Below the pieces are notes generated by a model that saw only the letters and a program-made list of their open reading frames with translations, searched no databases and was not told the origin of the DNA. From Ignavibacteriota bacterium (lineage in GTDB: Bacteria; Bacteroidota; Ignavibacteria; Ignavibacteriales; Melioribacteraceae), in NCBI GenBank assembly GCA_016708125.1, contig JADJGF010000001.1, positions 4,362,001-4,426,000 on the forward strand: a DNA stretch of 64,000 bases, in the 5' to 3' direction. The position numbers were made by a program, and so were the translations under genes. Positions 24,346-33,620 of this stretch are shown here, in pieces (position 1 is the stretch's first letter; each line of letters begins with the position of its first letter).

Positions 24346-25734
24346 TCACATTCCAAAAATTGGTTTATTGCTCATCCATCTTCCTCTTGTAAAATCCGGG
24401 AAATATTGTGGTGTACTATTATTTTGAATTGATGCTTCGGATAAAGGAGTTATCACACTCCATGCTGCTGCATCATATACATCAATCGGTGGATTTTTTT
24501 CTTCTTTCACTGAATCAACAAATTGTTTAATTGTGAAATAATCAATTCCACCATGACCAGCATTTGCCGCATTTTTTTCTTCTTCTGCCCAAAGTGGATG
24601 ATCAAATTGTTTCATGTATTTATCAAAATTTTCATTTACTTCCCATTCATGCTGAGGAGATTTTCCTTCAAGATAAATTCGTCTTCCTTCAAAATCACCG
24701 CACCAAACTCCTTTTGATCCATGTAATGTAAATCCCCAAGAATATGGGCGCGGAAGGCTTGTATCATGATTTAAAATAATTGTTTCATCATTTGCAGTTT
24801 TAATTACGGAAGTTATTATATCTCCCATTTTCCATTTTAATTTTGCATTCGGATGATCTTCTCCGCCTTTTGGATGATTAACAATATAATCTTTTAATCC
24901 AACTGCTTTTGTGGCTGTAGATGTTAAAGTTACAAATCTATTTCCACGATTTATATCAAACCATGTAGCAACGGGACCAAGTCCGTGCGTAGGATAAACA
25001 TCTGAGTTTTGATTTAAATAATATTGAGTTCGCCATCTTGCTTCTCCTAAAGCTTTTTCACCAAATTCAACACCGCCGCCGTAAGTTTGATTGCCGCCAT
25101 TAAAAAGTACTTCTCTTAAATCATGTCGATATCCGCAAGTTGCATGAACTAATTCACCAAATATTACTTCTCTAATCATTTTTAAAACTGCCATTGATTC
25201 TCTTGCGTAGCATACATTTTCTAAAATCATTAATGGAATTCCGGTTTCTTCGTAAGTGTTTACCAAATCCCAGCATTCTTCTAAAGTATTTGCGGCGGAA
25301 ACTTCAACGCCGGTAAACTTTCCGGCTTTCATTGATGCAACCGACATTCTTGAATGCCAAACCCAAGGAGTTGCAATAATTACACCATCAACATCATCCC
25401 TTTCTAAAAGTTTCATAAATGAATATTCATCACCGGTATAAACCGTAGCTTCTTTACGATTATTATCTCTTAGTAATTTTTGAGTTTTGGTAACTGCATC
25501 GGGATCAATATCACAAATTGCGGTAATTTCTGTATCTGTTCTTTGTGCAACTAATTCTACATGTGAACGACCTCTTCCTCCAACACCAATAAATGCAATA
25601 TTTGTTTTACCTGATGTTTTAGATCTTTTAAATTTATTTTTCAATTCAGATTTAATTAATGATGGTGAAACCGCAATGCCCAAACCAGCTATTGCTGCAG
25701 TTTTAATAAAATCTCTTCTTTTGAAATTGTTCAT
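24346..25734 (-). CDS. GH109-like Gfo/Idh/MocA oxidoreductase with Tat signal
   Basis: This 462-residue protein has a Tat signal (RRDFIKTAAIAGLG) and a Rossmann NAD-binding start (FIGVGGRGRSHVELV). Landmarks of family GH109 follow: LENVCYARESMAVLKM, the YPTHGLGPVA segment and GHGGIDYF. GH109 enzymes hydrolyse alpha-linked N-acetylgalactosamine by an NAD-dependent redox mechanism. It is the last gene of the locus B operon, 33 nt behind the acyltransferase gene, and export by Tat fits a periplasmic exo-enzyme trimming imported oligosaccharides. The GalNAc specificity is known for the family but not proven for this member. Confidence 0.85.
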   Translation of the reverse strand: MNNFKRRDFIKTAAIAGLGIAVSPSLIKSELKNKFKRSKTSGKTNIAFIGVGGRGRSHVELVAQRTDTEITAICDIDPDAVTKTQKLLRDNNRKEATVYTGDEYSFMKLLERDDVDGVIIATPWVWHSRMSVASMKAGKFTGVEVSAANTLEECWDLVNTYEETGIPLMILENVCYARESMAVLKMIREVIFGELVHATCGYRHDLREVLFNGGNQTYGGGVEFGEKALGEARWRTQYYLNQNSDVYPTHGLGPVATWFDINRGNRFVTLTSTATKAVGLKDYIVNHPKGGEDHPNAKLKWKMGDIITSVIKTANDETIILNHDTSLPRPYSWGFTLHGSKGVWCGDFEGRRIYLEGKSPQHEWEVNENFDKYMKQFDHPLWAEEEKNAANAGHGGIDYFTIKQFVDSVKEEKNPPIDVYDAAAWSVITPLSEASIQNNSTPQYFPDFTRGRWMSNKPIFGM

Positions 25735-25767
25735 ATAATTTCCTTCAATCTATTAAGAAATAAAAAA

Positions 25768-26889
25768 TCATATTTTGAAAAATATTTTTTTCATATATAA
25801 CCAATAACATAAATATAACTCAATTGAAAAAACTACAAGCGAATTTATAATATTTGAAATCTCTTGATGTACGGATAAATATTGAGCGAAATCACCAACA
25901 AAAATATTTACAAATCCATTGAACCATTGTCCACCGAGAGTTTGGCTAAACATATAAATAAATATTGGATTCATTCCTACAACAACAAAAATTGTTAATC
26001 CTTTATTGAAGCCTTTCAAATCAACCAAATAATAAAATATTGCTAACGTTAATAAACTCCATCCGCCAGAAACAATTACAAATGAACTTGTGCAAATCCT
26101 TTTAATTATTGGAGTGATTCCAAGAAAATCTAAACTATAACCGGCAACAATTCCAATAAATCCGGCAATGGCAATAATTTTAAATTTATCAAAATTTTCT
26201 TTTTTGCTAAATAATATTTTTCCTGCAATTACTCCCCAAATTGTGTGAGCCGAAGTTGGAAGAAAATTAATTACAACCCAGCCACCATCATTGATTTTAT
26301 TCATTAGAATTAAATCCATCCAAGAACCAAAATTCTTTCCTATTTCAAATGGTTGATTAAATCCATCAATATTTGTATATCGGTACAAAATTTCTGTAAG
26401 TACTAAAATTAAAATTGTAATTATAAATTGATAGCGAATTCTCAAATTAAAAATTGCATATGATATCAGAATTGTAAATCCCAATTGAGTTAAAACATTC
26501 CAAAGTTCCCAAACTAATTTATGGGAATAACCACAATGTAAAATTACACCAAATAAAAAAAGTAAAATGCTGCGAATAATTATATGTTTTGTAATTTCAC
26601 TTTTGGCAACGCCTTTGCTTAATCTTTTATTGATTGAAAAGACCATTGCTACACCAACAATGAACATAAAGTACGGCTGAATTAAATCCCAAAATCTTAA
26701 TCCATTCCAAGTATGATGATGAAATTGAAGAATTAGATTATTGAAAAAACTTCCTTCACTTGTTGCTTCCCTAACGTAACCATAAAATTCAGTTCCTTCC
26801 AAAACAAGAAAGAACATTGTAAGTCCGCGGAAAAGATCAAGTGACATAAGTCGATCATTATTTTGAAGATTATTAGTCGTCATATTCAT
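25768..26889 (-). CDS. NagX/HGSNAT-like membrane acyltransferase (DUF5009)
   Basis: This 373-residue polytopic membrane protein has the family start LMSLDLFRGLTMFFLVLEG, the WNGLRFWDLIQPYFMFIVG segment, and about ten membrane helices. Relatives include the bacterial NagX proteins and heparan-alpha-glucosaminide N-acetyltransferase, which passes an acetyl group across a membrane to an amino sugar. Its place between a ROK regulator and a GH109-like enzyme supports a role with amino sugars such as galactosamine. The substrate is inferred from context. Confidence 0.85.
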   Translation of the reverse strand: MNMTTNNLQNNDRLMSLDLFRGLTMFFLVLEGTEFYGYVREATSEGSFFNNLILQFHHHTWNGLRFWDLIQPYFMFIVGVAMVFSINKRLSKGVAKSEITKHIIIRSILLFLFGVILHCGYSHKLVWELWNVLTQLGFTILISYAIFNLRIRYQFIITILILVLTEILYRYTNIDGFNQPFEIGKNFGSWMDLILMNKINDGGWVVINFLPTSAHTIWGVIAGKILFSKKENFDKFKIIAIAGFIGIVAGYSLDFLGITPIIKRICTSSFVIVSGGWSLLTLAIFYYLVDLKGFNKGLTIFVVVGMNPIFIYMFSQTLGGQWFNGFVNIFVGDFAQYLSVHQEISNIINSLVVFSIELYLCYWLYMKKIFFKI

Positions 26890-26905
26890 CGAAGTATTTT
26901 AATTA

Positions 26906-28135
26906 TTAAACATATGCAGATGGATTAAGGTGTTCAATCTCAAATAATTCTTTTGCCACAAGCATTGCAACTCCAAGAGCGCCGGCTTTAAATCCAAGAT
27001 TGGAAACTACAAATTCTAAATTTCTATTTAACTGTGAATGAGAATATTTTTGTGTATTTGATTTTATGGTCTCAACAAAATTTTGCGGTGCCGTTGAAGC
27101 AATATTTCCGCCAAGAATAATACAAGAAGGATTAAAAATATTAACCAACATTGCTGATGCAAAACCTAAATATTTAGCAACATCTTCAATTATTTCAAGC
27201 GAAAATTGGTCGCCTTCAATAGCGGCTTTGATTATTGCACGCGCATCAATTGAGTCAATATCATTTTTATAGAGTTCACTTAAAAGCGATGTTTCACCTT
27301 TCTTTAATCTTTCGATTGTATTTATTATTATTGAACGACCGGAAGCAACTGTTTCTAAGCATCCTCTTTTTCCACAATAGCAGAGCGCACCATTTTTGGG
27401 AACAACTTGAATGTGTCCAAATTCACCGGCGAAGGAATCATTTCCGTAATAAACTTTTCCATCAATAATAATTCCTAAACCAACGCCCCAATCAACTTTA
27501 AGACATAATGCATTCTTTTGATTTTTTGCACTTCCAAACCAAAGTTCTCCCAAAGCAAGCGCTTTAACATCATGTTCAATATGCACGGGCTTTTTAAAAT
27601 AATCTTGCAAAATATCACGTATTGGTTTTTCATTAAAATTTAAATATGTTTTTGTAGTTCCTTTAAATGTATCGACAAAACCTGGAATTGAAATTCCAAT
27701 ACCTAAAAGTGTTTCCCATTTAATTTTATTTTGTGTTAAAATATCATCAATTTCTTTTTTCAATTTTTCTAACACCGAAAAATCATTTGATAAAAAACTT
27801 TGCTTTTTATCAACATCGGCAATTATGTTATGTTCAAGATCAAGTAAAATAAATTTAGAATAAATTCTATCTAAATCAATTCCTAAAACATAACCGGCTT
27901 TTCCATTTAATTTTATTAGGGATGGCGGCCTTCCAACACCAACATTCCCTTCTTGAATTATATCAACAACTAAATCTTTTTTCTTAATAGATTTTACTAA
28001 TGATGAAACTACCGGAAGTGTGATTCCGGTTTTTTCTTTTAATTCAGATAATGACATTGGTCCATTATCTAAAAGCGCACGCAAAATTAAATTTCTTCTT
28101 ATTTTATTTTTCTTAAGTACTTTACTCATTTTCAA
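26906..28135 (-). CDS. ROK-family transcriptional regulator (NagC/XylR type)
   Basis: This 409-residue protein starts with a winged helix (about 12-75, NLILRALLDNGPMSLSELKE), followed by the ROK sugar-binding domain. Landmarks are GIGISIPGFVD, the ATP-site-like VDWGVGLGIIIDG, FAGEFGHIQV and the zinc motif CYCGKRGCLE. Members repress sugar genes until a sugar or sugar phosphate binds. It overlaps the nucleotidyltransferase gene by 14 nt, deep inside the operon it probably controls. The operator sites were not identified. Confidence 0.93.
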   Translation of the reverse strand: MKMSKVLKKNKIRRNLILRALLDNGPMSLSELKEKTGITLPVVSSLVKSIKKKDLVVDIIQEGNVGVGRPPSLIKLNGKAGYVLGIDLDRIYSKFILLDLEHNIIADVDKKQSFLSNDFSVLEKLKKEIDDILTQNKIKWETLLGIGISIPGFVDTFKGTTKTYLNFNEKPIRDILQDYFKKPVHIEHDVKALALGELWFGSAKNQKNALCLKVDWGVGLGIIIDGKVYYGNDSFAGEFGHIQVVPKNGALCYCGKRGCLETVASGRSIIINTIERLKKGETSLLSELYKNDIDSIDARAIIKAAIEGDQFSLEIIEDVAKYLGFASAMLVNIFNPSCIILGGNIASTAPQNFVETIKSNTQKYSHSQLNRNLEFVVSNLGFKAGALGVAMLVAKELFEIEHLNPSAYV

Positions 28136-29003
28136 AATTCAATTTTTCAAATTCTTTCATTAAATATTTTTTTACTGGAATTATATCTTTTTTGCTTGTT
28201 AAATCCGGCACGTGCTCTTTCATTTTAAATGTTTTTAAACTTTGTGGAAATTTATCAATCATATTCTTAATTGCAGTTGGTAGTTCCTTCTCATTTCTTT
28301 CGGGATGAAATTTAACATTTTCTAAAAATGAATATATCATATTAAAATTTAATTTGAAAATATTCATACTAACACCGACAAATCCATCTTGTGTTTTTAT
28401 TTGTTCAATTATTTCAGCGGAAGGTTTTTCAATAATATCGAGAAGAAATTCTTCATCATCAATTTTTGTGACAGCAAATTTTTCAACGCGCTCTTTTTCA
28501 AACTCAAAGCCATCTCTATCATAATTTATCATTGCATTCTTGAATTCTGTATTTAACATTAAATTTAAAGCTTTTACAGAATACAGATTATCACTATTAC
28601 AAACTGTAAACTCATCATCTTTTAGCCAAGGAGAAACTTTTAAAGCAGAAAATAAAGCATCCGCGGTTCCCAAAGGTTTAATTCTGTTTGATGGAATAAA
28701 TTGTGTAGCGTAAGATATTTTTAAACCGAGAAAATCATTAATATCGTTTGAACCGTAATACTGCTTTATGGAATTATCTTTTTCCCCGATTACAATTATC
28801 ACATTTTCATAACCAGATTTTTTTACATTGAATAATAAATAATCAAGGAAAGGTCGATATCCATTTCCAACGCCAATCATAGCTTTAGATTTTTTATCTG
28901 CATCTTCCAACAATTTATTTTCAACCGATAAGTTTTCATCGGTGGGATTTTTCATTCGCGAACTAATTCCACCGGCGAGAATAATTACTGTTTTACTTTT
29001 CAA
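28122..29003 (-). CDS. Sugar-1-phosphate nucleotidyltransferase
   Basis: This 293-residue protein has the nucleotidyltransferase start VIILAGGISSRM, a later lysine in FLDYLLFNVKKSGYENVIIV and the sugar-phosphate loop PLGTADALFSAL with NSDNLYSV. It should join a sugar-1-phosphate to a nucleotide. It overlaps the GHMP kinase gene by 4 nt and the ROK gene by 14 nt. A kinase that makes a sugar-1-phosphate followed by this enzyme is the layout of sugar salvage into a nucleotide sugar. Base and sugar specificity are not readable from the sequence. Confidence 0.87.
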   Translation of the reverse strand: MKSKTVIILAGGISSRMKNPTDENLSVENKLLEDADKKSKAMIGVGNGYRPFLDYLLFNVKKSGYENVIIVIGEKDNSIKQYYGSNDINDFLGLKISYATQFIPSNRIKPLGTADALFSALKVSPWLKDDEFTVCNSDNLYSVKALNLMLNTEFKNAMINYDRDGFEFEKERVEKFAVTKIDDEEFLLDIIEKPSAEIIEQIKTQDGFVGVSMNIFKLNFNMIYSFLENVKFHPERNEKELPTAIKNMIDKFPQSLKTFKMKEHVPDLTSKKDIIPVKKYLMKEFEKLNFENE

Positions 29004-30100
29004 GAAACTTCCTCATAAATTTCTTCAACTGTTCCTTTATCTACTTCAACAATAAAAGTATCTGAGCTAATTTTTTTTACAGCTTCAAAAACTTGTTCAG
29101 TATTTTCCGGAGCGTAAGCAAACATACAACCGCCGCCACCGGAACCGTTTATTTTAGCGCCATAAGCTCCGGCTTCCAATGCAGCATAAATCATTTCTTC
29201 AATTTTGGGAGTTGAGATTTTTAAAACATCCCTTAAAATATTATGATGCTGAGTCATCAGTTTGCCTAAATGCTTATGATCAATATTATCAGATTGTAAA
29301 ACCTTTTCGGCTTCAAAAGTGATATTTCTATTTTGTATTGTTCCTAAAAGAAGTTCATACTGATTACTGCTAAGCTCAGATTTGTATTTTTCAATTTCAT
29401 TAATATTTACGTATTGTAATGAAAAATCCGGATGATTTGATTTCAGCAATTTTGTTAATTCCAAAACTCTATTTTTAACATTTGCTAAAATAAATTTTGT
29501 GTCTTTTGGTTCGTTAGAATTTCCTAAAACAAACGAGCCTAATTTTGCATTTACAATTTTCAAATCAATTTTTGGAAAAGAACTTAAATAAATTATTCCA
29601 CCGACCGAAGTTGAATAATGATCCATCATTCCGCCCGGTTCAGAAAACTCAAGAACTTCGGCTTCGTATGCAAGACGAGCAATTTCGTTTGCAGATATAA
29701 TTTTTGTTTGATCACTAAATCTTGCTAGAAAATTTATCCAGCTAACCATTAACGCTGAAGAGCTTGATGTCCCCGCATTTATTGGGATACTGCTATTTAT
29801 TGTACAGTCAAAACCTTGAGAAAAAGTAAACCCTTTTCGCTGTAAAACATTTATTGCACTTTTAAAATAATCTCTTTCAACTTCATATCTAAGTTCGCCA
29901 TTAAGTAAAAATTTTTCTTCCGAATTAATATCCGGCATTTGAATATTTATCAATTTGTCATTTCGATGTTTACCTTGAATTACAATTCTTCTTGAAATTG
30001 CGCTTGCAATAATCGGCAAATGTAAATAATCCTGATGCTCACCGAATAAACATACTCTGCCCGGAGTAGATATTTTAAGTATGTCATTTTCTAAATTCAA
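29000..30100 (-). CDS. GHMP-family sugar kinase (galactokinase-like)
   Basis: This 366-residue protein has the galactokinase-type start GRVCLFGEHQDYLHLP, the ATP loop PINAGTSSSSALMVS and the C-terminal GAKINGSGGGGCMFAY. Such enzymes phosphorylate the anomeric carbon of sugars. Members acting on galactose, GalNAc or fucose are known. Because of the GH109 and GH114 enzymes in the locus, GalNAc or galactosamine is a plausible substrate. It overlaps the nucleotidyltransferase gene by 4 nt and follows the symporter by 14 nt. Confidence 0.9.
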   Translation of the reverse strand: MNLENDILKISTPGRVCLFGEHQDYLHLPIIASAISRRIVIQGKHRNDKLINIQMPDINSEEKFLLNGELRYEVERDYFKSAINVLQRKGFTFSQGFDCTINSSIPINAGTSSSSALMVSWINFLARFSDQTKIISANEIARLAYEAEVLEFSEPGGMMDHYSTSVGGIIYLSSFPKIDLKIVNAKLGSFVLGNSNEPKDTKFILANVKNRVLELTKLLKSNHPDFSLQYVNINEIEKYKSELSSNQYELLLGTIQNRNITFEAEKVLQSDNIDHKHLGKLMTQHHNILRDVLKISTPKIEEMIYAALEAGAYGAKINGSGGGGCMFAYAPENTEQVFEAVKKISSDTFIVEVDKGTVEEIYEEVS

Positions 30101-30114
30101 TTTTAACCTCTATA

Positions 30115-31764
30115 TTAATTCGTATATGTTCTTGCTAATCCACCGATAAAATAAATCACCATTCCGGCAATTGCAATATGTGAAGCATACTCGTATGCGC
30201 TGCTTCCCGAAATTACGCCAATTAAAAATATTAATAATCCAGCGAATAAAATTCCTAAACTAATTTTACCTTTAAATGTTTTGGGAAAAATATGATAAAC
30301 ATCATTTGCTTTAATTTCTTCATCACTTGTTGATCTAGCTTTCCAAATTGCCGACAAATTTGGATTTTCAACATTAGTTTTAAAAATAAAACTAAATAAA
30401 GGAGTTGCAATAATTGTAACGCCGGCGCTAATAAAAGTGGTTAAATTAAAATCGTAATTTAAAATAAATTGTCCAACAGCTCCAGAAATTGCACCGAAAC
30501 TATATCCCAAAATTGCACCTTTCCAATGAATTTTTTTCCACAATAATCCATAGAAAACTGCAATGATAAAAAGCGGCATATCCATAATTGCTATAATTGT
30601 TAAATAAGCATTTACTGCTCCGCCCAACATCGGAACCAAATATGTGAACAGCATCATTGCAATTCCAGTAATTATTGTAACAACTCTTGCTACAAATAAA
30701 AAATCTTTTTCGGTTGCATTCCGCTTCAAAATATTTGCATAAATATCACTTGTAAAAATTGTTGCAACTCCGTTTAGATTTCCGGAAATTGTAGAAAGTT
30801 GTGATGATAATAATCCAACTACAATTACTCCTAAAACAATATTAGGAATATGATTTGCAATAAGTATTGGAACTGCCGAATCAGAATTTTCTAAAGCCGG
30901 ATATAAAACCCTTGCTGCTAATCCCGGTAAATTCCACAAAAGTGCAAATGGCGTTGTAACAATTCCCGCAAGCACTAAACCTTTTGCAACTGATCTTGTA
31001 CTTTCCGCACCGAATGCTCTTTGCAGTAAACCTTGATCAACGCTTGCCCATTGAATTCCAAGAAGAAATATTGCTAAAATAAATTTCCAATTATATGTTC
31101 CTTCTTGCTGAACAAATGTTAAAGATCCTTGTGGAAGTTTCTCAACTAAACCGGGCCACCAACCAACTAAGTTCATAACAATTGGTAATAGAATTAAAGC
31201 ACCGGCAAGCATTAAAACAAATTGGATAACATCTGTTAAAGCAACAGACCACATTCCGCCCAACATTGTATAAAGAATTACCACAACCGAAAATATTAAA
31301 ATCCAACCGGTAAAAGATTCAAATCCGGTAATGGTTTGAGCGGCTATAACCGCAGTATATAGAACTACACCAAGCCAAAATGATAATCTAAAAATCCATA
31401 TAAACGCAACAAACGTTCTAACACCTTTGCTGTATCTCATTTCTAAAAATTCGGGAATAGTTCTAATTCGTAATCGTCTAAAAATTGGAATTATAAAAAG
31501 TCCGGAAATTACCATTGCCATGTTGCCGGTCCAAGTTTGCCATATTATTGAAATACCTTCTTTGTATGCAATACCGGCTTGACCAACAAAACTATAAAGA
31601 TTAACATTTGTTGCGGCTAAAACTGCTGCAAGTATGAATGGAGTTAATTGTCTTCCGGCTAAATAGAAATCATCAGAATCTCCAACCCATTTATAAAAAA
31701 TTGAGCCGACATAAAACATTGCGCCAAGAAATGTAAAAACAATAATGTAATCAATTGTATTCAA
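30115..31764 (-). CDS. Sodium:solute symporter (SSS family)
   Basis: This 549-residue transporter has about 13-14 membrane helices with SSS features: FYLAGRQLTPFILAAVLAAT near the start, SFVGQAGIAYKEG, and YTMLGGMWSVALTDVIQF in the middle, the segment typical for the family. It should import the released sugar with sodium. The start codon is TTG, with GGAG six bases upstream lying in the end of the small gene before it. The gap to that gene is 3 nt. The substrate is inferred from the locus. Confidence 0.93.
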   Translation of the reverse strand: MNTIDYIIVFTFLGAMFYVGSIFYKWVGDSDDFYLAGRQLTPFILAAVLAATNVNLYSFVGQAGIAYKEGISIIWQTWTGNMAMVISGLFIIPIFRRLRIRTIPEFLEMRYSKGVRTFVAFIWIFRLSFWLGVVLYTAVIAAQTITGFESFTGWILIFSVVVILYTMLGGMWSVALTDVIQFVLMLAGALILLPIVMNLVGWWPGLVEKLPQGSLTFVQQEGTYNWKFILAIFLLGIQWASVDQGLLQRAFGAESTRSVAKGLVLAGIVTTPFALLWNLPGLAARVLYPALENSDSAVPILIANHIPNIVLGVIVVGLLSSQLSTISGNLNGVATIFTSDIYANILKRNATEKDFLFVARVVTIITGIAMMLFTYLVPMLGGAVNAYLTIIAIMDMPLFIIAVFYGLLWKKIHWKGAILGYSFGAISGAVGQFILNYDFNLTTFISAGVTIIATPLFSFIFKTNVENPNLSAIWKARSTSDEEIKANDVYHIFPKTFKGKISLGILFAGLLIFLIGVISGSSAYEYASHIAIAGMVIYFIGGLARTYTN

Positions 31765-31767
31765 GAA

Positions 31768-31908
31768 TTACTCCACACTTTTATTTTTAATTTCACTGCG
31801 TTTTTTTTGAATTAGTACTTTAAATTCTTTTACGGGTACCATAATCCAAATTACCAATATTATAAATCCGGTAAGCCAAATACTCCAAGTTACCCAATCA
31901 AAATACAT
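31768..31908 (-). CDS. 46-residue membrane protein, candidate small symporter subunit
   Basis: This short gene has a start at 31908 with AAGGAG at 31914-31919, and a TAA at 31768. The protein begins MYFDWVTWSIWLTGFIIL, forms one membrane helix (about 5-27), and ends with a basic tail (KEFKVLIQKKRSEIKNK). Small single-helix proteins encoded directly before SSS symporters are known as symporter accessory proteins. It is too short for most gene finders and is here 3 nt from the symporter start, whose ribosome site lies inside its last codons. Confidence 0.8.
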   Translation of the reverse strand: MYFDWVTWSIWLTGFIILVIWIMVPVKEFKVLIQKKRSEIKNKSVE

Positions 31909-31928
31909 TTTTGCTCCTTAAATATTTT

Positions 31929-33605
31929 TTACTTCATTATTAACATTTTACTACACTTCATTTCATCTCCAGTTGAAAGACTGAAAAGATAAATCCCGCT
32001 TGATAATTTATTTGCATCAAAATTTTTCTCATACCAACCAGCACTCAAATAATCATTTACAATTGTATCAATTTCTTCACCAATTGAATTGAATAATTTG
32101 AGATTTACATTCGCCGGTTCTTTAATAAAAAATTTTATCCTTGTCGATGAATTGAAAGGATTAGGATAATTCGTAATAAAATTTTCGGATTGCTTGCCAT
32201 CTTCAAAAATATTTTCTATTGAAGTTGGATTATTAACCTCACTAAAAATAAAATCTCCATTGTAAATATTTCCACTAGATGTATCATTAATATTTACAAT
32301 TGAATTAAGATTGTTATATCCGGTTGTTGATTCCCAAATATTTTGATTTGCAAATCTTATTGAATATTCAACTCTATCATGCAATTGGTCAATTGGATCG
32401 GGCATATTCAAATAAATTTTGTAATCACCCATTTCCATATTTTCCGGAACACCAATGATTTCTTCAATTGTAATTATTGAATCCGGCTGCCAAAATCTTG
32501 GATCAATAGGAAGCTTAGAAAAATATTTTTTTTGAGTTTGATTATTCTCAAGAACAATTTCAACATTTCTCGGATTATATAAAGATGCAAATCCAATATT
32601 TTGCAAAATTAATTTTAGCTCAAAAGTATTTCCTAATTTTACATTCTGCTTAAACTCACCTTGTAGTAATTGAAATCGATAACCCAATTTTAATTTAATT
32701 TCCGGCAAACATCCATCTGATTGCCATCCGCTAATTACAGAAGGATGATAACCATCATTCAAATAAGTCCAACGTAATCTTTTCAATTCTGAAAGAGAAT
32801 TTCCGCATTCAGAAAATTCACTTGGATTACAAGTTTCGCCACCCATTGGTGTAAACAAACATTCATCATTTAAATATTTTTTTTCTTCAGTTGTATCTTG
32901 ATAAGTACTATAATCATCATAGTTTGCTAAGAAGCAATCATTATGATGTCCGGTTCTTGAAAAATTAGATTCATTAAATGCTTCACTATATTCAATCGAA
33001 GTTTGTCTTTCAAATATTTCTCTTTTGAATAAAGGAGTTCTCAGCTGAATCATTCTTTCCGAAGGAAGAACAGAAAGTATTTTATTTACTATTTCTCTTC
33101 TTGAATTTACATTATCCAAATTATTTGTTGATGAATGCCACTCACCCCAAGCTCCTATAAATCCGGCTTGAAAGAAAGCAATTACATCATAATTATCTTC
33201 TAAAATTTCTTTTAGCTGATCTAAATGAGATAGAACGATATTTAATGGAGCATCTGTTTGTCCAATATCTTGACTATAAGCAAAACGCAGAATACATTTA
33301 ATTCCGGCATCGCGCATAATTTTAAAATCATTTTTAATTAAGTTTAGCTGTTTATCACTTAGCAATTTATCTTTAAAATTTTTGAGATAATAAATTCTTA
33401 AAATTAGTGATTGCTTATCACTTCTAACATTTTGCAATTGACTAATTGATAATGAACTTCCTTCAGATTGAACTTCAAAATGCGAGTAAAATCCTCTTTC
33501 GGGATTTGCAAAATCTTCATTTGAATAATCATAATTAACTAAATTATATTGTGCAAATAAAATTTTATTTGAAATCAATAAAACAATTAAAATGAATTTT
33601 TTCAC
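31929..33605 (-). CDS. Secreted DUF4874/DUF4832 protein with T9SS sorting domain
   Basis: This 558-residue protein has a signal peptide (1-18), a DUF4874-like part (about 25-200: NPERGFYSHFE, LRIYYLKNF, IGAWGEWHSS) and a DUF4832-like part (about 205-425: CLPEIKLKLGYRFQL, HDRVEYSIRFAN). The first part reads like a TIM-barrel with an Asp/Glu-rich GEWH motif, so a glycosidase is plausible but not established. A T9SS domain (about 475-558: NYPNPFNSSTRI, ending KMLIMK) follows. It stands between the FnIII cargo and the symporter accessory gene in locus B. Confidence 0.85.
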   Translation of the reverse strand: MKKFILIVLLISNKILFAQYNLVNYDYSNEDFANPERGFYSHFEVQSEGSSLSISQLQNVRSDKQSLILRIYYLKNFKDKLLSDKQLNLIKNDFKIMRDAGIKCILRFAYSQDIGQTDAPLNIVLSHLDQLKEILEDNYDVIAFFQAGFIGAWGEWHSSTNNLDNVNSRREIVNKILSVLPSERMIQLRTPLFKREIFERQTSIEYSEAFNESNFSRTGHHNDCFLANYDDYSTYQDTTEEKKYLNDECLFTPMGGETCNPSEFSECGNSLSELKRLRWTYLNDGYHPSVISGWQSDGCLPEIKLKLGYRFQLLQGEFKQNVKLGNTFELKLILQNIGFASLYNPRNVEIVLENNQTQKKYFSKLPIDPRFWQPDSIITIEEIIGVPENMEMGDYKIYLNMPDPIDQLHDRVEYSIRFANQNIWESTTGYNNLNSIVNINDTSSGNIYNGDFIFSEVNNPTSIENIFEDGKQSENFITNYPNPFNSSTRIKFFIKEPANVNLKLFNSIGEEIDTIVNDYLSAGWYEKNFDANKLSSGIYLFSLSTGDEMKCSKMLIMK

Positions 33606-33620
33606 ATTTACCTTTTAACA

